Shown here piece by piece: positions 8,227 to 19,693 of a stretch of 64,000 nucleotides of DNA. The DNA is from Kitasatospora acidiphila. GTDB taxonomy: Bacteria > Actinomycetota > Actinomycetes > Streptomycetales > Streptomycetaceae. The stretch is from contig NZ_VIGB01000003.1 in the NCBI RefSeq assembly GCF_006636205.1, positions 7,566,501-7,630,500 on the forward strand, written 5' to 3'. The translations under genes were made by a program, and so were the position numbers. Every line of letters starts with the position of its first letter. Positions within the stretch are counted from its first letter, which is position 1. The notes beneath the pieces are model-generated. The model was not told where the DNA came from, made no database searches, and saw nothing but the letters and a program-made list of their open reading frames with translations.

Positions 8227-9714
8227 TCGTCTGACGATCCGCCGGACCGGGACCCGGGGCACTCGTGCCCCGGGTCCACCGGCGGCGAGGCGGTGCCGCA
8301 GTACCAGGTGGCGTCCGGCTCGGCCTCGGGCCGGGTCTTCGCCGGGACCGCGACCAGGGCGAGCAGCCCCGACCCGACCAGCAGTCCGGCGCAGATCAGA
8401 CACGCCGTGCGGAACGCCGCGTTCACCGAGCTCGCCACCCGGTACTGGTCCCCGCTCAGCCCGGTCAGCAGCGGTAGCGCCGCCACCGCGAGCAGCCCGG
8501 CGGCGCGCGCGGCCGCGTTGTTCACCCCGCTGGCGATCCCGGCCCGGCGCACGTCCACCGCCGCCAGCACGGTCGCCGTCAGCGGCGCCACCAGCATGGT
8601 CAGCCCGATCCCGAAGAACATCGCGGACGGGAACACATCCGACCAGTAGGAGGCGTGCGGACCGATCCGCAGCATCAGCAGCACCCCGCCCGCGGCCACC
8701 AGCGGCCCGATGGTGAGCGGCAGCCGAGGTCCGATCCGCGTCGCCAGTCGCCCGGCCCGGGACGAGAACAGCAGCATCAGCACGGTCAGGGGTGCGAACG
8801 CCACCCCCGCCACCAGCGGCGTGAACCCGGCGACGGTCTGCAACTGCACCTGCAGGAAGAACGTGATCCCGCTCAGCGCGCCGTAGATGCCCAGCGTGAC
8901 CAGGTTGACCACGGTGAACAGGCGCGAGGAGAACAGCCCGAGCGGCATCATCGGCTCCGGACTGCGCCGCTCCTGCCGCACGAACGCCACCCCAGCAGCA
9001 CCCCGAGGACGGCCGAGACCCCACCGCCGCCGACACCCCACCGGACGCCTCGGTCAGCGCATAGGTCACCCCGCCCAGCGAGAACGCCGCCAGCACCGCG
9101 CCGGCCACGTCGAACTGCCCGGTGGCCTGCTCGTCCCGGCTCTCCGGCACATGGCGCAGCGTCAGCAGCCCCACCACCACGGCCACCGGCAGGTTGATCA
9201 CGAAGATCCACCGCCAACCCGGCCCGCTCACCAGCCAGCCGCCCAGGAACGGCCCGACCGCGGTGGCCACCCCGCCGAGACCCGACCAGGCGCCCACCGC
9301 GCCCGAACGGTCGTCCGGATGGAAGCTGGCCTGCAGCAGCGCCAGCGACCCTGGGGTGAGCAGCGCCCCGCCGATGCCCTGCAGCGCCCGGGCCGCGACC
9401 AGCACGCCGACCGTGGGCGCCACCGCGCACAGCCCCGAGGCCGCCGCGAACCAGAGCACGCCGATCAGGAAGACCCGGCGCCGCCCGTAGCGGTCGCCCA
9501 GCGAGCCGCCCAGCAGGATCAGCCCGGCCAGGGTGAGTAGATAGGCGTTGAGCACCCACTGCAGCTGGGACAGCGAGGCGTGCAGGTCGGCGCCGATGTG
9601 CGGCAGCGCGACATTGACCACCGTGCTGTCCAGCATCGCCATCCCGGAGCCGAGCGCGGCCGCCAGCACCACCCACCGGCCCTGCGCGCTGCGCAGCCTG
9701 ATTCCGTTCTCCAT
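8202..9714 (-). CDS. DHA2-family MFS drug exporter, EmrB/QacA type (two apparent frameshifts)
   Basis: About 500 residues with 14 predicted membrane helices. MLDSTVVNVALPHIG near the N-terminus and GDRYGRRRVF are the DHA2 motifs; drugs are exchanged for protons at the cytoplasmic membrane. The frame shifts at two C4 runs, 9019-9022 and 8990-8993; a fifth base at each joins ALTEASGG through VSAVLGVLLG to VAFVRQERRSPEP. The ATG at 9714 follows an AGGA element. The C-terminal tail reads through a hairpin and overlaps the purB stop, so the true end may lie earlier, near 8300. Substrate unknown. Confidence 0.75.
8250..8277. terminator. Hairpin terminator downstream of purB
   Basis: Perfect 12-bp stem GGACCCGGGGCA / TGCCCCGGGTCC with a CTCG loop, 24 bp after the purB stop. 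It lies inside the nominal C-terminal tail of the convergent exporter gene, which casts doubt on that tail. Confidence 0.75.
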
Positions 9715-9835
9715 GACTGTGATCCTGCCCAACCGGAGGCCGTCCCGCGCGCCCGGGCGCGCTCGGGTGGCGGGGCGTCAACTGCCGGGCGAGGGTGGAG
9801 GCGGATCACGTTCCCCCGTAGTCAGGTGACGCGTC

Positions 9836-12369
<2,534 letters not shown>

Positions 12370-12373
<4 letters not shown>

Positions 12374-12810
12374 CCCGGCGGATCGTGGTCGGCGTGGACG
12401 GCTCGCTGGCCGCCACGGCCGCGCTGCGCTGGGCGGTCCGCCAGGCGGCCGCCACCGGCGCCGACGTGGTCGAGGCGGTCAACGCCTGGGAGCTGTCCGG
12501 CAGCGTGCTGCCGCCACCGGTCGGCGTCTACGACCCGCGGCAGGTGGCCGCCAACGTGCTGCACGAGGCCGTGGTCGGCGAGCTCGGCGAGACGCCGGAG
12601 ATCAAGGTCACCGAGCTGGTGCTGCCCGGACCGGCGAGCGCGGCGCTGCTGGGCCAGGCCTCGGGGGCCGAGCTGCTGGTGGTCGGCAGCCGGGGCCTGG
12701 GCGGGTTCAGCGGACTGCTGCTCGGCTCGGTCAGCCGCCACGTGGTGGAGCACGCGCCGTGCCCCGTCGTGGTGGTGCGGGCCGAGCACGCCGACGGCAC
12801 GGCCGGCTGA
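12370..12810 (+). CDS. Universal stress protein (UspA family)
   Basis: 146 residues, a single Usp domain. The N-terminal VVGVDGS and the C-terminal GSRGLGGFSGLLLGSVS form the G-2X-G-9X-GS ATP-binding motif, so it should bind ATP. The ATG overlaps the stop of the Clp ATPase gene, which implies coupled expression in stress or dormancy. It is about 40% longer in its middle loop than minimal Usp proteins. Function beyond stress adaptation cannot be read from sequence. Confidence 0.9.
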
Positions 12811-12823
12811 GCGGTCGTCGGGA

Positions 12824-14465
12824 ATGACCGGCCCGGCCGAAACGCCCGACCCGCGAGCGCCGCTGGACCGGCTGGCGGCGATCACCGCCAACCGGATCGG
12901 CTGCTTCGAATGGGTCCCGGCCGACGGGCGGTTCACCCTGGACGACACCGGCCTGGCCGTCTTCGACCTGCGGCCCGAGGAGTACGAGGGCACCATCGCC
13001 AGCCTCAACCAGCGGATGCCGGTGGAGGAGGTGATGCGCATGCACCGGCTGCTGGAGGACATCCGGGCCGGGCGCAGCGAGTCCTACAGCAGCTACGTGC
13101 GGATCCGGCTGCGGGACGGCGCCACCCGCTGGACCTACGTGCAGGGGCAGGCGGTGCACGACCCGGGCCTGCGGGTGCTGGGTGTGGTCCGCGACGCCAC
13201 CACCGAGCTGGCCCACTCGGCGATGCGGCTGATGGGGAGGACGACCGGCAGCGTCAGCAGGCCGCCATGCGCGAGATGGTCGACGCGCTCGGCGAGGCGT
13301 TCACCGTGGCCGACGTGGTCACCGTGCTCACCGGCGACCAGAGCCGGCGCCGGCTCGGTGCCCAGGGGATCAGCCTGGGGTGGTGGACCACGGGCGGCTG
13401 CGGATGATCGGCGCGATCGGGCCGCTCCCGATCGGGGCCCAGGCGATGCGCCGCGCCCGGCTCACCGACCCGTGGCCGCTCAACGACGTGGTGCGCTCCG
13501 GTGAGCCCGCGTTCTACACCTCCCAGGCGGCCTTCCTGCGCCAGTACCCGGACCTGGCCGAGCTGGTCGCCGCGAGCACCGCCACCGCCGCGGCCTTCCT
13601 CCCCCTGGTCGCCCAGGGCCGCCCGATCGGCGCGATGGCCCTGATCTACGCGGGCCGACGCACCTTCAGTACCGAGGACCGCACCCTGCTCACCGCGCTC
13701 ACCAGCGCCATCGCCCAGTCGCTGCAACGCGCCATAATGGTCGACCAGTCCCGGGAGATCGCCGCCGGACTGCAGAGCGCGATGCTGCCGCGCCGGCTGC
13801 CGGTGCTGCGCGGCGGCTCGCTGGCGGTGCGCTACCGCACCGCCAGGGTCGGCACCTGGATCGGCGGCGACTGGTACGACGCGGTGGCGCTCGCCGAGGA
13901 CGCGGTGGGCGTGGCGATCGGCGACGTGCAGGGCCACGACACCGAGGCGGCCGCCATCATGGGCCAGCTGCGGATCGCGATGACCGCCTACGCCGCCGAG
14001 GGGCACAGCGCGGCGAGCGTGCTGGCCCGCGCCTCGGCCTTCCTCGCCGACCTGCCCGCCGACCGGTTCGCCACCTGCCTCTACGCCCAGGTGGCGCTCG
14101 CCACGGGGGAGACCTGGCTGGTCAACGCCGGTCATCTGCCGCCGCTGGTGCGCCGGGCCGACGGCACTGTGCTGCGGCTCGACCTGCCCACCGGCCTGCC
14201 GCTCGGCCTGCCCGCCGACTGGGGGGCCGGCGGCTATCCGGCCAGCGTCTTCCGACTGGACCACGGCGACAGCCTGCTGCTCTACACCGACGGGCTGGTG
14301 GAGCGGCCCGGCGAGGACCTGGAGCGCGGACTGGCCCGGCTGGCCGAGGTGTTCGCGGCCGGGCCCGCGCAGCTGCCCGCGCTGGCCGACCATGTGCGCG
14401 ACACCCTGGGGGAGCGGCTGGAGGCGGAGGATGACGCGGCTCTGCTGCTGCTGCACCGGGACTGA
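12824..14465 (+). CDS. PAS-GAF-SpoIIE-type PP2C phosphatase (two apparent frameshifts)
   Basis: About 547 residues in three frames joined at G4 runs 13234-13237 and 13377-13380; a fifth G at each gives one continuous protein. Order: PAS domain (about 15-125), GAF domain (about 140-300, with AAFLPLVAQGRPIGAM), then a PP2C/SpoIIE domain (about 320-545) with IGGDWYDAVAL and GDVQGHDTEAA holding the metal-binding aspartates and LLLYTDGLVERPGEDL. Such proteins dephosphorylate anti-sigma-factor antagonists in actinomycete partner-switching. Its place after the Clp ATPase and Usp genes fits control of a stress sigma factor; no anti-sigma gene is adjacent. Confidence 0.8.
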
Positions 14466-14475
14466 CGTGCGGATG

Positions 14476-14520
14476 TTCGGGCCGTGCCCGTTCGGGCTGT
14501 GTCCGTTCTGGCTGTGCCCG
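14476..14520. repeat. Three 15-bp tandem repeats
   Basis: Units TTCGGGCCGTGCCCG, TTCGGGCTGTGTCCG and TTCTGGCTGTGCCCG follow each other without gaps just after the phosphatase gene; a fourth half-unit starts TTC. On the plus strand they would encode a Cys-Pro-Phe repeat, but no convincing gene contains them. Function unknown. Confidence 0.7.
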
Positions 14521-14645
14521 TTCAAAAAGTGTCAAGGACCGGCCAGATCGCGTAGCACCCGCGTCAAGAGCCGGTCCGCCGCGGCCGTTGCGGGGATGGA
14601 ATGGAGGTACCCGAAGGGATCGGGGCCGACAGGAGGCGCGAAGCG

Positions 14646-15140
14646 ATGGCTGGACAGGTTCGAGTGATCGTGGGGGTCGGCAGCTCGCTGAGCGCACTGG
14701 CCGCGGTCCGGCGCGCCGTCCGGGAGGCCGAGCAGCGGGACGCCGTGCTGGTGCCGGTCGCGGCCTGGCAGCCGGAGGACGATCCGCTGCGCCCGCTCTC
14801 CGAGCTGGAACACGCGGCCCGGCGGCGGTTGGACACCGTCTTCGAGCAGGCCTTCGGCGGCTACCCGAGAGGCGTGCTGCTGCACCCCGAGGTGGTGCGG
14901 GCGGAGCCGGGCCAGGCCCTGGTGGCGGCGGCCGACCGGTCGAGCGACCTGCTGGTGGTCGGCGCCGGCCGTCCCGGGCGGGTGAGCGGGCTGCGGCACG
15001 GCGGGGTGGCGCGGTACTGCCGCGGCCACGCCGGCTGCCCGGTGCTGGTGGTGCCCGCCACCGACCTGCTCGACGACCCGGCCGGCGACCTGGCGCCGGC
15101 CGCGGCCCGCTGTCGGACCGGCTTGGCCTACCAGGTCTGA
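14646..15140 (+). CDS. Universal stress protein, divergent
   Basis: 164 residues. The start at 14646 is chosen because AGGAGG lies 9 nt upstream; an earlier in-frame ATG at 14601 lacks such a site. The Usp fold is recognisable (VIVGVGSSLSALAAVRRAV at the N-terminus and VVGAGRPGRVSGLRHGGVARYC near the end), but the ATP motif is altered: a basic segment replaces the usual GSRG...GS pattern. It may not bind ATP in the standard way. The gene stands near the Clp/Usp/phosphatase set but has its own ribosome binding site. Confidence 0.8.
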   Translation: MAGQVRVIVGVGSSLSALAAVRRAVREAEQRDAVLVPVAAWQPEDDPLRPLSELEHAARRRLDTVFEQAFGGYPRGVLLHPEVVRAEPGQALVAAADRSSDLLVVGAGRPGRVSGLRHGGVARYCRGHAGCPVLVVPATDLLDDPAGDLAPAAARCRTGLAYQV

Positions 15141-15145
15141 TGCGG

Positions 15146-15186
15146 CGTCAGGGCCCGTGCCAAATGCGGCGGTACGGGCCCTGACG
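15146..15186. terminator. Hairpin after universal stress protein gene
   Basis: 13-bp perfect arms CGTCAGGGCCCGT and ACGGGCCCTGACG around a 15-nt loop, 5 bp after the stop. The rest of the gap to the next gene (15187-15332) holds a TAGAGT -10-like hexamer at 15261. Confidence 0.75.
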
Positions 15187-15332
15187 CACGGCCTGCCGGG
15201 CGGGCGGACGAATTGCGGCGGGTGCCGCGCGCGCCGCCGGGCGTTGTCAGTGCGGCGGGCTAGAGTCCGGAGCCGAACACCGTAGCGGGTCGAGCGCCGG
15301 ATGTGATCGACCCTCAGCGAGGGAGCGCCACA

Positions 15333-16097
15333 GTGCAGAACGACGAGCTGGTCACCAACGGCCCCTGCTGGGTCGAGCTGGCCACCACCGACGCGGCGGC
15401 CGCCACCGCCTTCTACACCGGCCTGTTCGGCTGGCAGGCCGCGGCCGACCAGCGCCCCGAGGCCGGCGGCTACACCATGCTCACCCAGGTCCAGGGGCCG
15501 GTCGCGGCGCTGGTGCCGCAGCACCGGGATGGCCAACCGCCCGCCTGGACGGTCTCGTTCCTGGTCGAGGACGCCGATGCCACGGCGGCCAGGATCACCG
15601 AGGCCGGCGGCAAGGTGCTCGTGCAGCCGATGGACGTCTTCGCGCTGGGCCGCTTCGCGGTGGCCGCCGATCCGTCCGGCGCGGTCTTCGCGCTCTGGCA
15701 GGCCGGGGAGTTCGGTGGTTCGGCCGTGCTCAACAAGCCCAACTCGCTCGGCTGGGTGGAGCTGCACACCAGGGATGTCGCCGCCTGCACGGTGTTCTAT
15801 CCCGAGGTGTTCGGCTGGAGTTGCAGCCCCGGCGAGCACTACACCCAATGGGGCCTGGCGGGGCGGGACTTCGGCGGTATGGCCCGGATGGACGACAGCT
15901 TTCCGGCCGAGGCGCCCGCGCACTGGCTGCCCTACTTCGCGGTGGCCGATGTCGATGCCATCGTCAACAAGGCGAGCGGGCACGGCGCCGAGCGCGTGAT
16001 GGGCCCGATGGACGTGCCGGACGGCCCGCGGATCGCGGTGCTGCGCGACCGGCAGGGGGCGGCCTTCGGGGTGTACCTGGCCGGCACCGAGGGGTGA
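15333..16097 (+). CDS. VOC-family (glyoxalase/bleomycin-resistance-like) protein, two domains
   Basis: 254 residues with two tandem VOC domains. The first (about 8-125) opens CWVELATTDAAAATAFYTGLFGW, split here as CWVELATTDAA and FYTGLFGW, and the second (about 133-250) repeats the pattern with GWVELHTRDVAA and FYPEVFGW. GTG 15333 is chosen because GAGGGAG lies just upstream; the 15303 alternative has no such site. Such proteins bind small molecules or metals. Homologues in Streptomyces are often annotated as hydroxylases, but no catalytic residue can be assigned with confidence. Confidence 0.85.
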   Translation: MQNDELVTNGPCWVELATTDAAAATAFYTGLFGWQAAADQRPEAGGYTMLTQVQGPVAALVPQHRDGQPPAWTVSFLVEDADATAARITEAGGKVLVQPMDVFALGRFAVAADPSGAVFALWQAGEFGGSAVLNKPNSLGWVELHTRDVAACTVFYPEVFGWSCSPGEHYTQWGLAGRDFGGMARMDDSFPAEAPAHWLPYFAVADVDAIVNKASGHGAERVMGPMDVPDGPRIAVLRDRQGAAFGVYLAGTEG

Positions 16098-16191
16098 GGG
16101 CCGATACCGACCCGTTCCATGTGAAAGCCCTTGCGGCGGGGCCCGATACCTGAGCTATCGTCGGGTCATCGGTGCGGTGCCGGAGGGAGGG

Positions 16192-16836
16192 ATGGCCGTG
16201 TGGCCCGACTCCCGTGCGGCCGTCGGCTTTTCGATGCGCGTCGCGCTGCGCGGCTCCCTGGGGCGCGGTCCCGGCCCGCTCTGGCGGAAGCTGGACCGCT
16301 CGCGCAGCCGGGCCCAGCTGCTCCTGGTGCTGGGGCTGCTCGGCGCGGTGCTGTTCGGCTGCGGGGTGGCCGGGCACGGGGTGGGCACCGCCGGTGTGCA
16401 GGCCAGGGCCGAGGCCGTCCGGCTGCACCGGATCGACGCCTCCGTGGTCGGCGCGATCCGCCCCGACGCCACCGCGGTGGCCACCCGCTACCGCACCGGT
16501 GAACTGGTGTGGGTGAGTTGGACCTATCCGGCCGGGCACGCCGTGGTCGCCCGCTTCGAGCTGCCCGGTCCGGCCGCGGCGGGCGACGCGCTGCCGATCT
16601 GGGTCACCGACGACGGCGCGATCGCCGATGCCCCGCGCGGCACCGGCGCCATGGTGCTGCTCGCCCTGGGGACCGGCGCGGCGGCCTGGTCGGCGCTCAC
16701 CGCAGCCGTGCTGACGATCCATCTGCTGCACCGCCGACTGCTGCGCCACCGCACCGACCGGTTCTGGGCGACCGGTTGGGAGGCCGTCGAGCCGCACTGG
16801 TCGGGCCGGCTGCGCGGTCGCCCGGATCGCAGCTAG
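16192..16836 (+). CDS. Rv1733c-family two-helix membrane protein
   Basis: About 214 residues. A first membrane helix (about 45-65, LLLVLGLLGAVLFGCGVAG) and a second (about 155-180) flank a soluble extracytoplasmic domain containing VSWTYPAGHAVVARFELP; this topology and the leading PLWRKLDRSRSR segment match the Rv1733c family. In Mycobacterium, Rv1733c belongs to the dormancy regulon; function is unknown. A GGAGGGAGGG element touches the ATG at 16192, so GTG 16198 is an equally good start. Confidence 0.75.
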   Translation: MAVWPDSRAAVGFSMRVALRGSLGRGPGPLWRKLDRSRSRAQLLLVLGLLGAVLFGCGVAGHGVGTAGVQARAEAVRLHRIDASVVGAIRPDATAVATRYRTGELVWVSWTYPAGHAVVARFELPGPAAAGDALPIWVTDDGAIADAPRGTGAMVLLALGTGAAAWSALTAAVLTIHLLHRRLLRHRTDRFWATGWEAVEPHWSGRLRGRPDRS

Positions 16837-16858
16837 CCGCCAGGCGCCAGGTCAACTG

Positions 16859-17338
16859 TCAACGCAGCGGCGGCAGTTCTTCGCGCAGTCGCCGGCCCAG
16901 CAGGTCGAGCGCCGTGACCATGGCGGCGGACTGCTCCGGTGCCAGGGTGCGGCGCAGCAGGCGGTCGGTCTCCCGGGTGTGGGCGGCGGCGGCCGTGCGC
17001 AGCGTCCGCTCGCCCTGCTCGGTGAGGAAGACCAGCTGCACCCGGCGGTCCTCGGGTGACGGCTCCCGCACCACCAGACCGGCCTCCACCATCCGGTCGA
17101 CCAGCCGGGTGGCGCCGCCGCTGGTCAGCACCAGATGACCGGAGAGCCGGCTGATCGGAGCGCCCTGCGGATGGGCGGAGAGGATCAGCAGCACCTCGAA
17201 CATCGAGTGGCTGATCCCGGCGGCCTGCTGGATCGCCGCGCCGAGCAGCCGCTCCAGCAGTGCCGAGGTGTGGAGCAGCACGCCGACCGCCTGTATCCGC
17301 GGATCGTCGATCGGCGCCTGCTCGTGGTGCTCTGTCAC
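16859..17338 (-). CDS. MarR-family transcriptional regulator
   Basis: 159 residues, GTG start. The winged helix is seen in PISRLSGHLVLTSGGATRLV and in PSPEDRRVQLVFLTEQGERT. It lies 5 bp downstream of an NmrA-like reductase gene, so both share an operon. The palindromic array upstream of that operon is the probable autoregulatory operator. The effector may be an electrophile or phenolic compound, as is common in MarR/reductase pairs, but this is inference. Confidence 0.87.
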   Translation of the reverse strand: MTEHHEQAPIDDPRIQAVGVLLHTSALLERLLGAAIQQAAGISHSMFEVLLILSAHPQGAPISRLSGHLVLTSGGATRLVDRMVEAGLVVREPSPEDRRVQLVFLTEQGERTLRTAAAAHTRETDRLLRRTLAPEQSAAMVTALDLLGRRLREELPPLR

Positions 17339-17343
17339 ACGGA

Positions 17344-17994
17344 TCAGTATCCGCAGGCGAAGCGCTGGCCCGGGTGGCGGGGGTGCTCGATCTCGTCGAC
17401 GGCGGCGACCGCGTAGTCCTCGGCGCTGATCCGGCTGCTGCCGTCCGCGCCGATGACCAGCTCCTCCAGCTCGGTGCGGTAGTCGCCGGTGCGGTCGCCG
17501 GGCTCGATCTGGCCGGCGGGGCTGAGGTTGGTCCAGGTCACGTCGGTGACGGTGCGGTAGTAGTCCAGCGCGTCGCCGTGGGCGTGCATGATCTGCAGCA
17601 GCCACTCGGGCAGGCCCTCGGCGTCCCAGACCTGCTTGCCGTCGGGCGTGCGCAGCGAGCCGGCGCCGCCGACCGCGATCAGCCGCGGGGCCGCCGAGCC
17701 GAGCGTGCGCAGTCCGGCGACCAGCGCCTTGGCGGCGGGCTCGATGGTGGCCAGGTGGCCCGGGCCGTCGCCCCCGCCGACCGCGCTGACCAGCACGTCC
17801 TGCCCGGCGGCCGCCTTGGCGACCGAGGCCGGGTCGAGCACGTCGCCGGTGGTCACGGTGAGGTTCGGGTGCTGCTCGGTCACCTTGGCCGGGTCGCGCA
17901 CCACGGCGGTCACCTGGTGGCCGCGGTTCAGTGCCTCACGGACGATGCGGCTTCCGATGGTGCCGTTGGCACCGAAGACGGCGATCTTGGACAT
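17344..17994 (-). CDS. NAD(P)H-binding NmrA/SDR-like reductase
   Basis: 216 residues. The N-terminal MSKIAVFGANGTIGSRIVRE contains the GxxGxxG dinucleotide motif of atypical short-chain dehydrogenases (NmrA/HSCARG group); the usual YxxxK pair is not evident. It could be a redox sensor or a quinone/flavin reductase. AGAGGAG precedes the ATG. It is the first gene of an operon with the downstream MarR gene and is probably repressed by it. Confidence 0.85.
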   Translation of the reverse strand: MSKIAVFGANGTIGSRIVREALNRGHQVTAVVRDPAKVTEQHPNLTVTTGDVLDPASVAKAAAGQDVLVSAVGGGDGPGHLATIEPAAKALVAGLRTLGSAAPRLIAVGGAGSLRTPDGKQVWDAEGLPEWLLQIMHAHGDALDYYRTVTDVTWTNLSPAGQIEPGDRTGDYRTELEELVIGADGSSRISAEDYAVAAVDEIEHPRHPGQRFACGY

Positions 17995-18013
17995 GGTGAG
18001 GATCTCCTCTGTT

Positions 18014-18058
18014 GGTACGGAGTGTTACCTGACTCAACAGTACCTGACTGATCAGGTA
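18014..18058 (-). promoter_or_regulatory. TACCTGA repeat array, probable MarR operator
   Basis: TACCTGAC occurs at 18026-18033 and 18041-18048. The second copy forms a perfect inverted repeat TACCTGA-CTGA-TCAGGTA (18041-18058), and GGTA (18014-18017) mirrors the TACC at 18026. The array lies 20-64 bp upstream of the reductase ATG and just touches the ligase stop. This is the layout expected for a dimeric MarR repressor with two sites. Confidence 0.65.
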
Positions 18059-19596
18059 TTCCCCGAAAGAAGCTCGCGGACCGAAGCCACCGTGTCCGCG
18101 TCGGCGGCCGACTTGTCCTCCCGGTACCGCAGCACCCGGGCGAACCGCAGCGTGACGCCCGCCGGGTAGCGGGTGGAGCGCTGCACCCCGTCGAAGGCGA
18201 TCTCCACCACCAGCTCCGGCCGCGCCCGGACTCCCCAGGCCGGACGCTCCACCGCCAGCTCCTGCAACCGCTCGGTCTGCCAGTCGAGCAGTGCGTCGGT
18301 CAGGCCCTTGAAGGTCTTGCCCAGCATCGCGAACGAGCCGTCCGGCTGCCGGGCGCCCAGATGCAGATTGGACAACCGTCCCGCGCGCCGACCGTGCCCC
18401 CATTCGGCAGCCAGCACCACCAGGTCAAGGGTGTGCACCGGCTTGACCTTCAGCCAGGCGGTGCCCCGCCGACCCGCCGTGTACGGCGCGTCCAGCGCCT
18501 TGAGCACCACGCCCTCCTGGCCACGGGCCAGCGCCGCGGCCGTGAAGGCCTCGGCCGCCGCGCGCTGCTCCGGCTCGGCGGGATCGGTCACCGTGAGTCG
18601 CCGCACCAGCAGCGGTTCGGGCACCAGGCGGGCCAGCTCGGCGTGCCGCTCGGCGGTGGGCAGCTCCAGCAGGTCGCGGTCGTCCAGGGCGAGCAGGTCG
18701 AAGAAGACCGGAGTCAGCGGCAGTGCCTCGCTGGCCCCGGGCACGTCCAGTCGGGAGCCGACCCGGCCGGCCGTCTGCTGGAACGGTCGCACCCGCCCGG
18801 CCGCGTCCAGGGCGATCACCTCGCCGTCCAGCACGACTCGGGCCACCGGCAACTCCCGGGTCGCCGCCACCACTTCGGGCAGTCGCCCGGTGATCTCGTC
18901 CAAGGTCCGGGTGAAGATCCGCACGCTCGGGCCGTCGCGGTGCACCTGGATCCGGATGCCGTCCAGCTTCTCGTCCACCACGCACCGGCCGAGCCGATCC
19001 AGCGCCTGCGCCACCGTGCCGGCGGTGTGCGCGAGCATCGGCAGCACCGGTCGGCCCACCGTCAGACGGAACCGCGCCAGCGCCGCCGGTCCGTCCGCCA
19101 GCAGCCGCTCGGCCACCTCGCCCAGGCTGCCGGCCAGCATCACCGCCCGGCGGACCTCGACCGCCGGCGCGCCGGTCGCCGCCGCGAGCGCGTCCACCGC
19201 CGCGGCGTCCAGCGCGCCCTGGCGGACCTCGCCGCCGATCAGCCGGATCAGGAACTCCTGCTCCTCGGCGGTGGCCGCGGCCAGCAGGCGGCCGACCAGC
19301 TCGCGCCGCCTGGCCTGGGCCCCGGCCCCGCGCACGGCGCCCAGTTCGGTGAGCGCGGCGTCCACCTGCCCGACGGTCAGCGAGGGCGCCGCGGCCGGCG
19401 GTACCGGTTCGGTGAAGCTGCTCCAGCCGACGCCGATCCGCCGCTGGGGCAGCCGCCCGGCCAGGTAGGTGATCACCACGGGGGCCTCAGCCGGTTCGGT
19501 CGCCCGGAACAGCTCGGCCAGCAGCGCGGTCTTGCGCGAGCGCGCCGAGGTGGCGGCGACTTCGCGCGAGGTGCGGGCGAGCTCGGCCAGCAGCAT
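18052..19596 (-). CDS. ligB: ATP-dependent DNA ligase (LigB type)
   Basis: 514 residues. An N-terminal DNA-binding domain (about 1-195) precedes the adenylation domain with motif I VVDEKLDGIRIQVHR (nucleophile Lys near 215), motif III (VFFDLLALD region), motif IV (EGVVLKAL) and motif V (WLKVKP), then an OB-fold ending RFARVLRYREDKS. This three-domain order is that of mycobacterial LigB and archaeal ligases. It seals nicks with ATP and is accessory to NAD-dependent LigA. A second, LigC-like ligase lies 4 kb away. Confidence 0.9.
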   Translation of the reverse strand: MLLAELARTSREVAATSARSRKTALLAELFRATEPAEAPVVITYLAGRLPQRRIGVGWSSFTEPVPPAAAPSLTVGQVDAALTELGAVRGAGAQARRRELVGRLLAAATAEEQEFLIRLIGGEVRQGALDAAAVDALAAATGAPAVEVRRAVMLAGSLGEVAERLLADGPAALARFRLTVGRPVLPMLAHTAGTVAQALDRLGRCVVDEKLDGIRIQVHRDGPSVRIFTRTLDEITGRLPEVVAATRELPVARVVLDGEVIALDAAGRVRPFQQTAGRVGSRLDVPGASEALPLTPVFFDLLALDDRDLLELPTAERHAELARLVPEPLLVRRLTVTDPAEPEQRAAAEAFTAAALARGQEGVVLKALDAPYTAGRRGTAWLKVKPVHTLDLVVLAAEWGHGRRAGRLSNLHLGARQPDGSFAMLGKTFKGLTDALLDWQTERLQELAVERPAWGVRARPELVVEIAFDGVQRSTRYPAGVTLRFARVLRYREDKSAADADTVASVRELLSGNT

Positions 19597-19650
19597 GACC
19601 TCATGCTCACCCGGTCATCGCACTGGCGCGACCCGTCCTCGTTGATAGAG

Positions 19651-19677
19651 TATGCAGTTATCGGAATGACTATTCAT
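19651..19677 (+). promoter_or_regulatory. ARG-box-like operator upstream of argJ-like gene
   Basis: GAATGACTATTC (19664-19675) is a GAAT-N4-ATTC palindrome followed by AT, close to the ArgR half-operator; TATGCAGTTAT (19651-19661) upstream resembles the streptomycete TGCAT-type box. ArgR binds paired boxes. TTGATA at 19642 may be the -35 element. Confidence 0.5.
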
Positions 19678-19693
19678 AAGGGGTGGAGCTTTC

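Noticed and set aside
6526..9732. 1068-codon minus-strand frame joining exporter and purB antisense
   Set aside because: Only its first 200 codons match the exporter; the rest follows a frameshift and is antisense to purB.
14392..14667. Cys-rich peptide frame across the 15-bp repeats
   Set aside because: No ribosome binding site for a sensible start, no stop before the next gene, and it begins inside the phosphatase.
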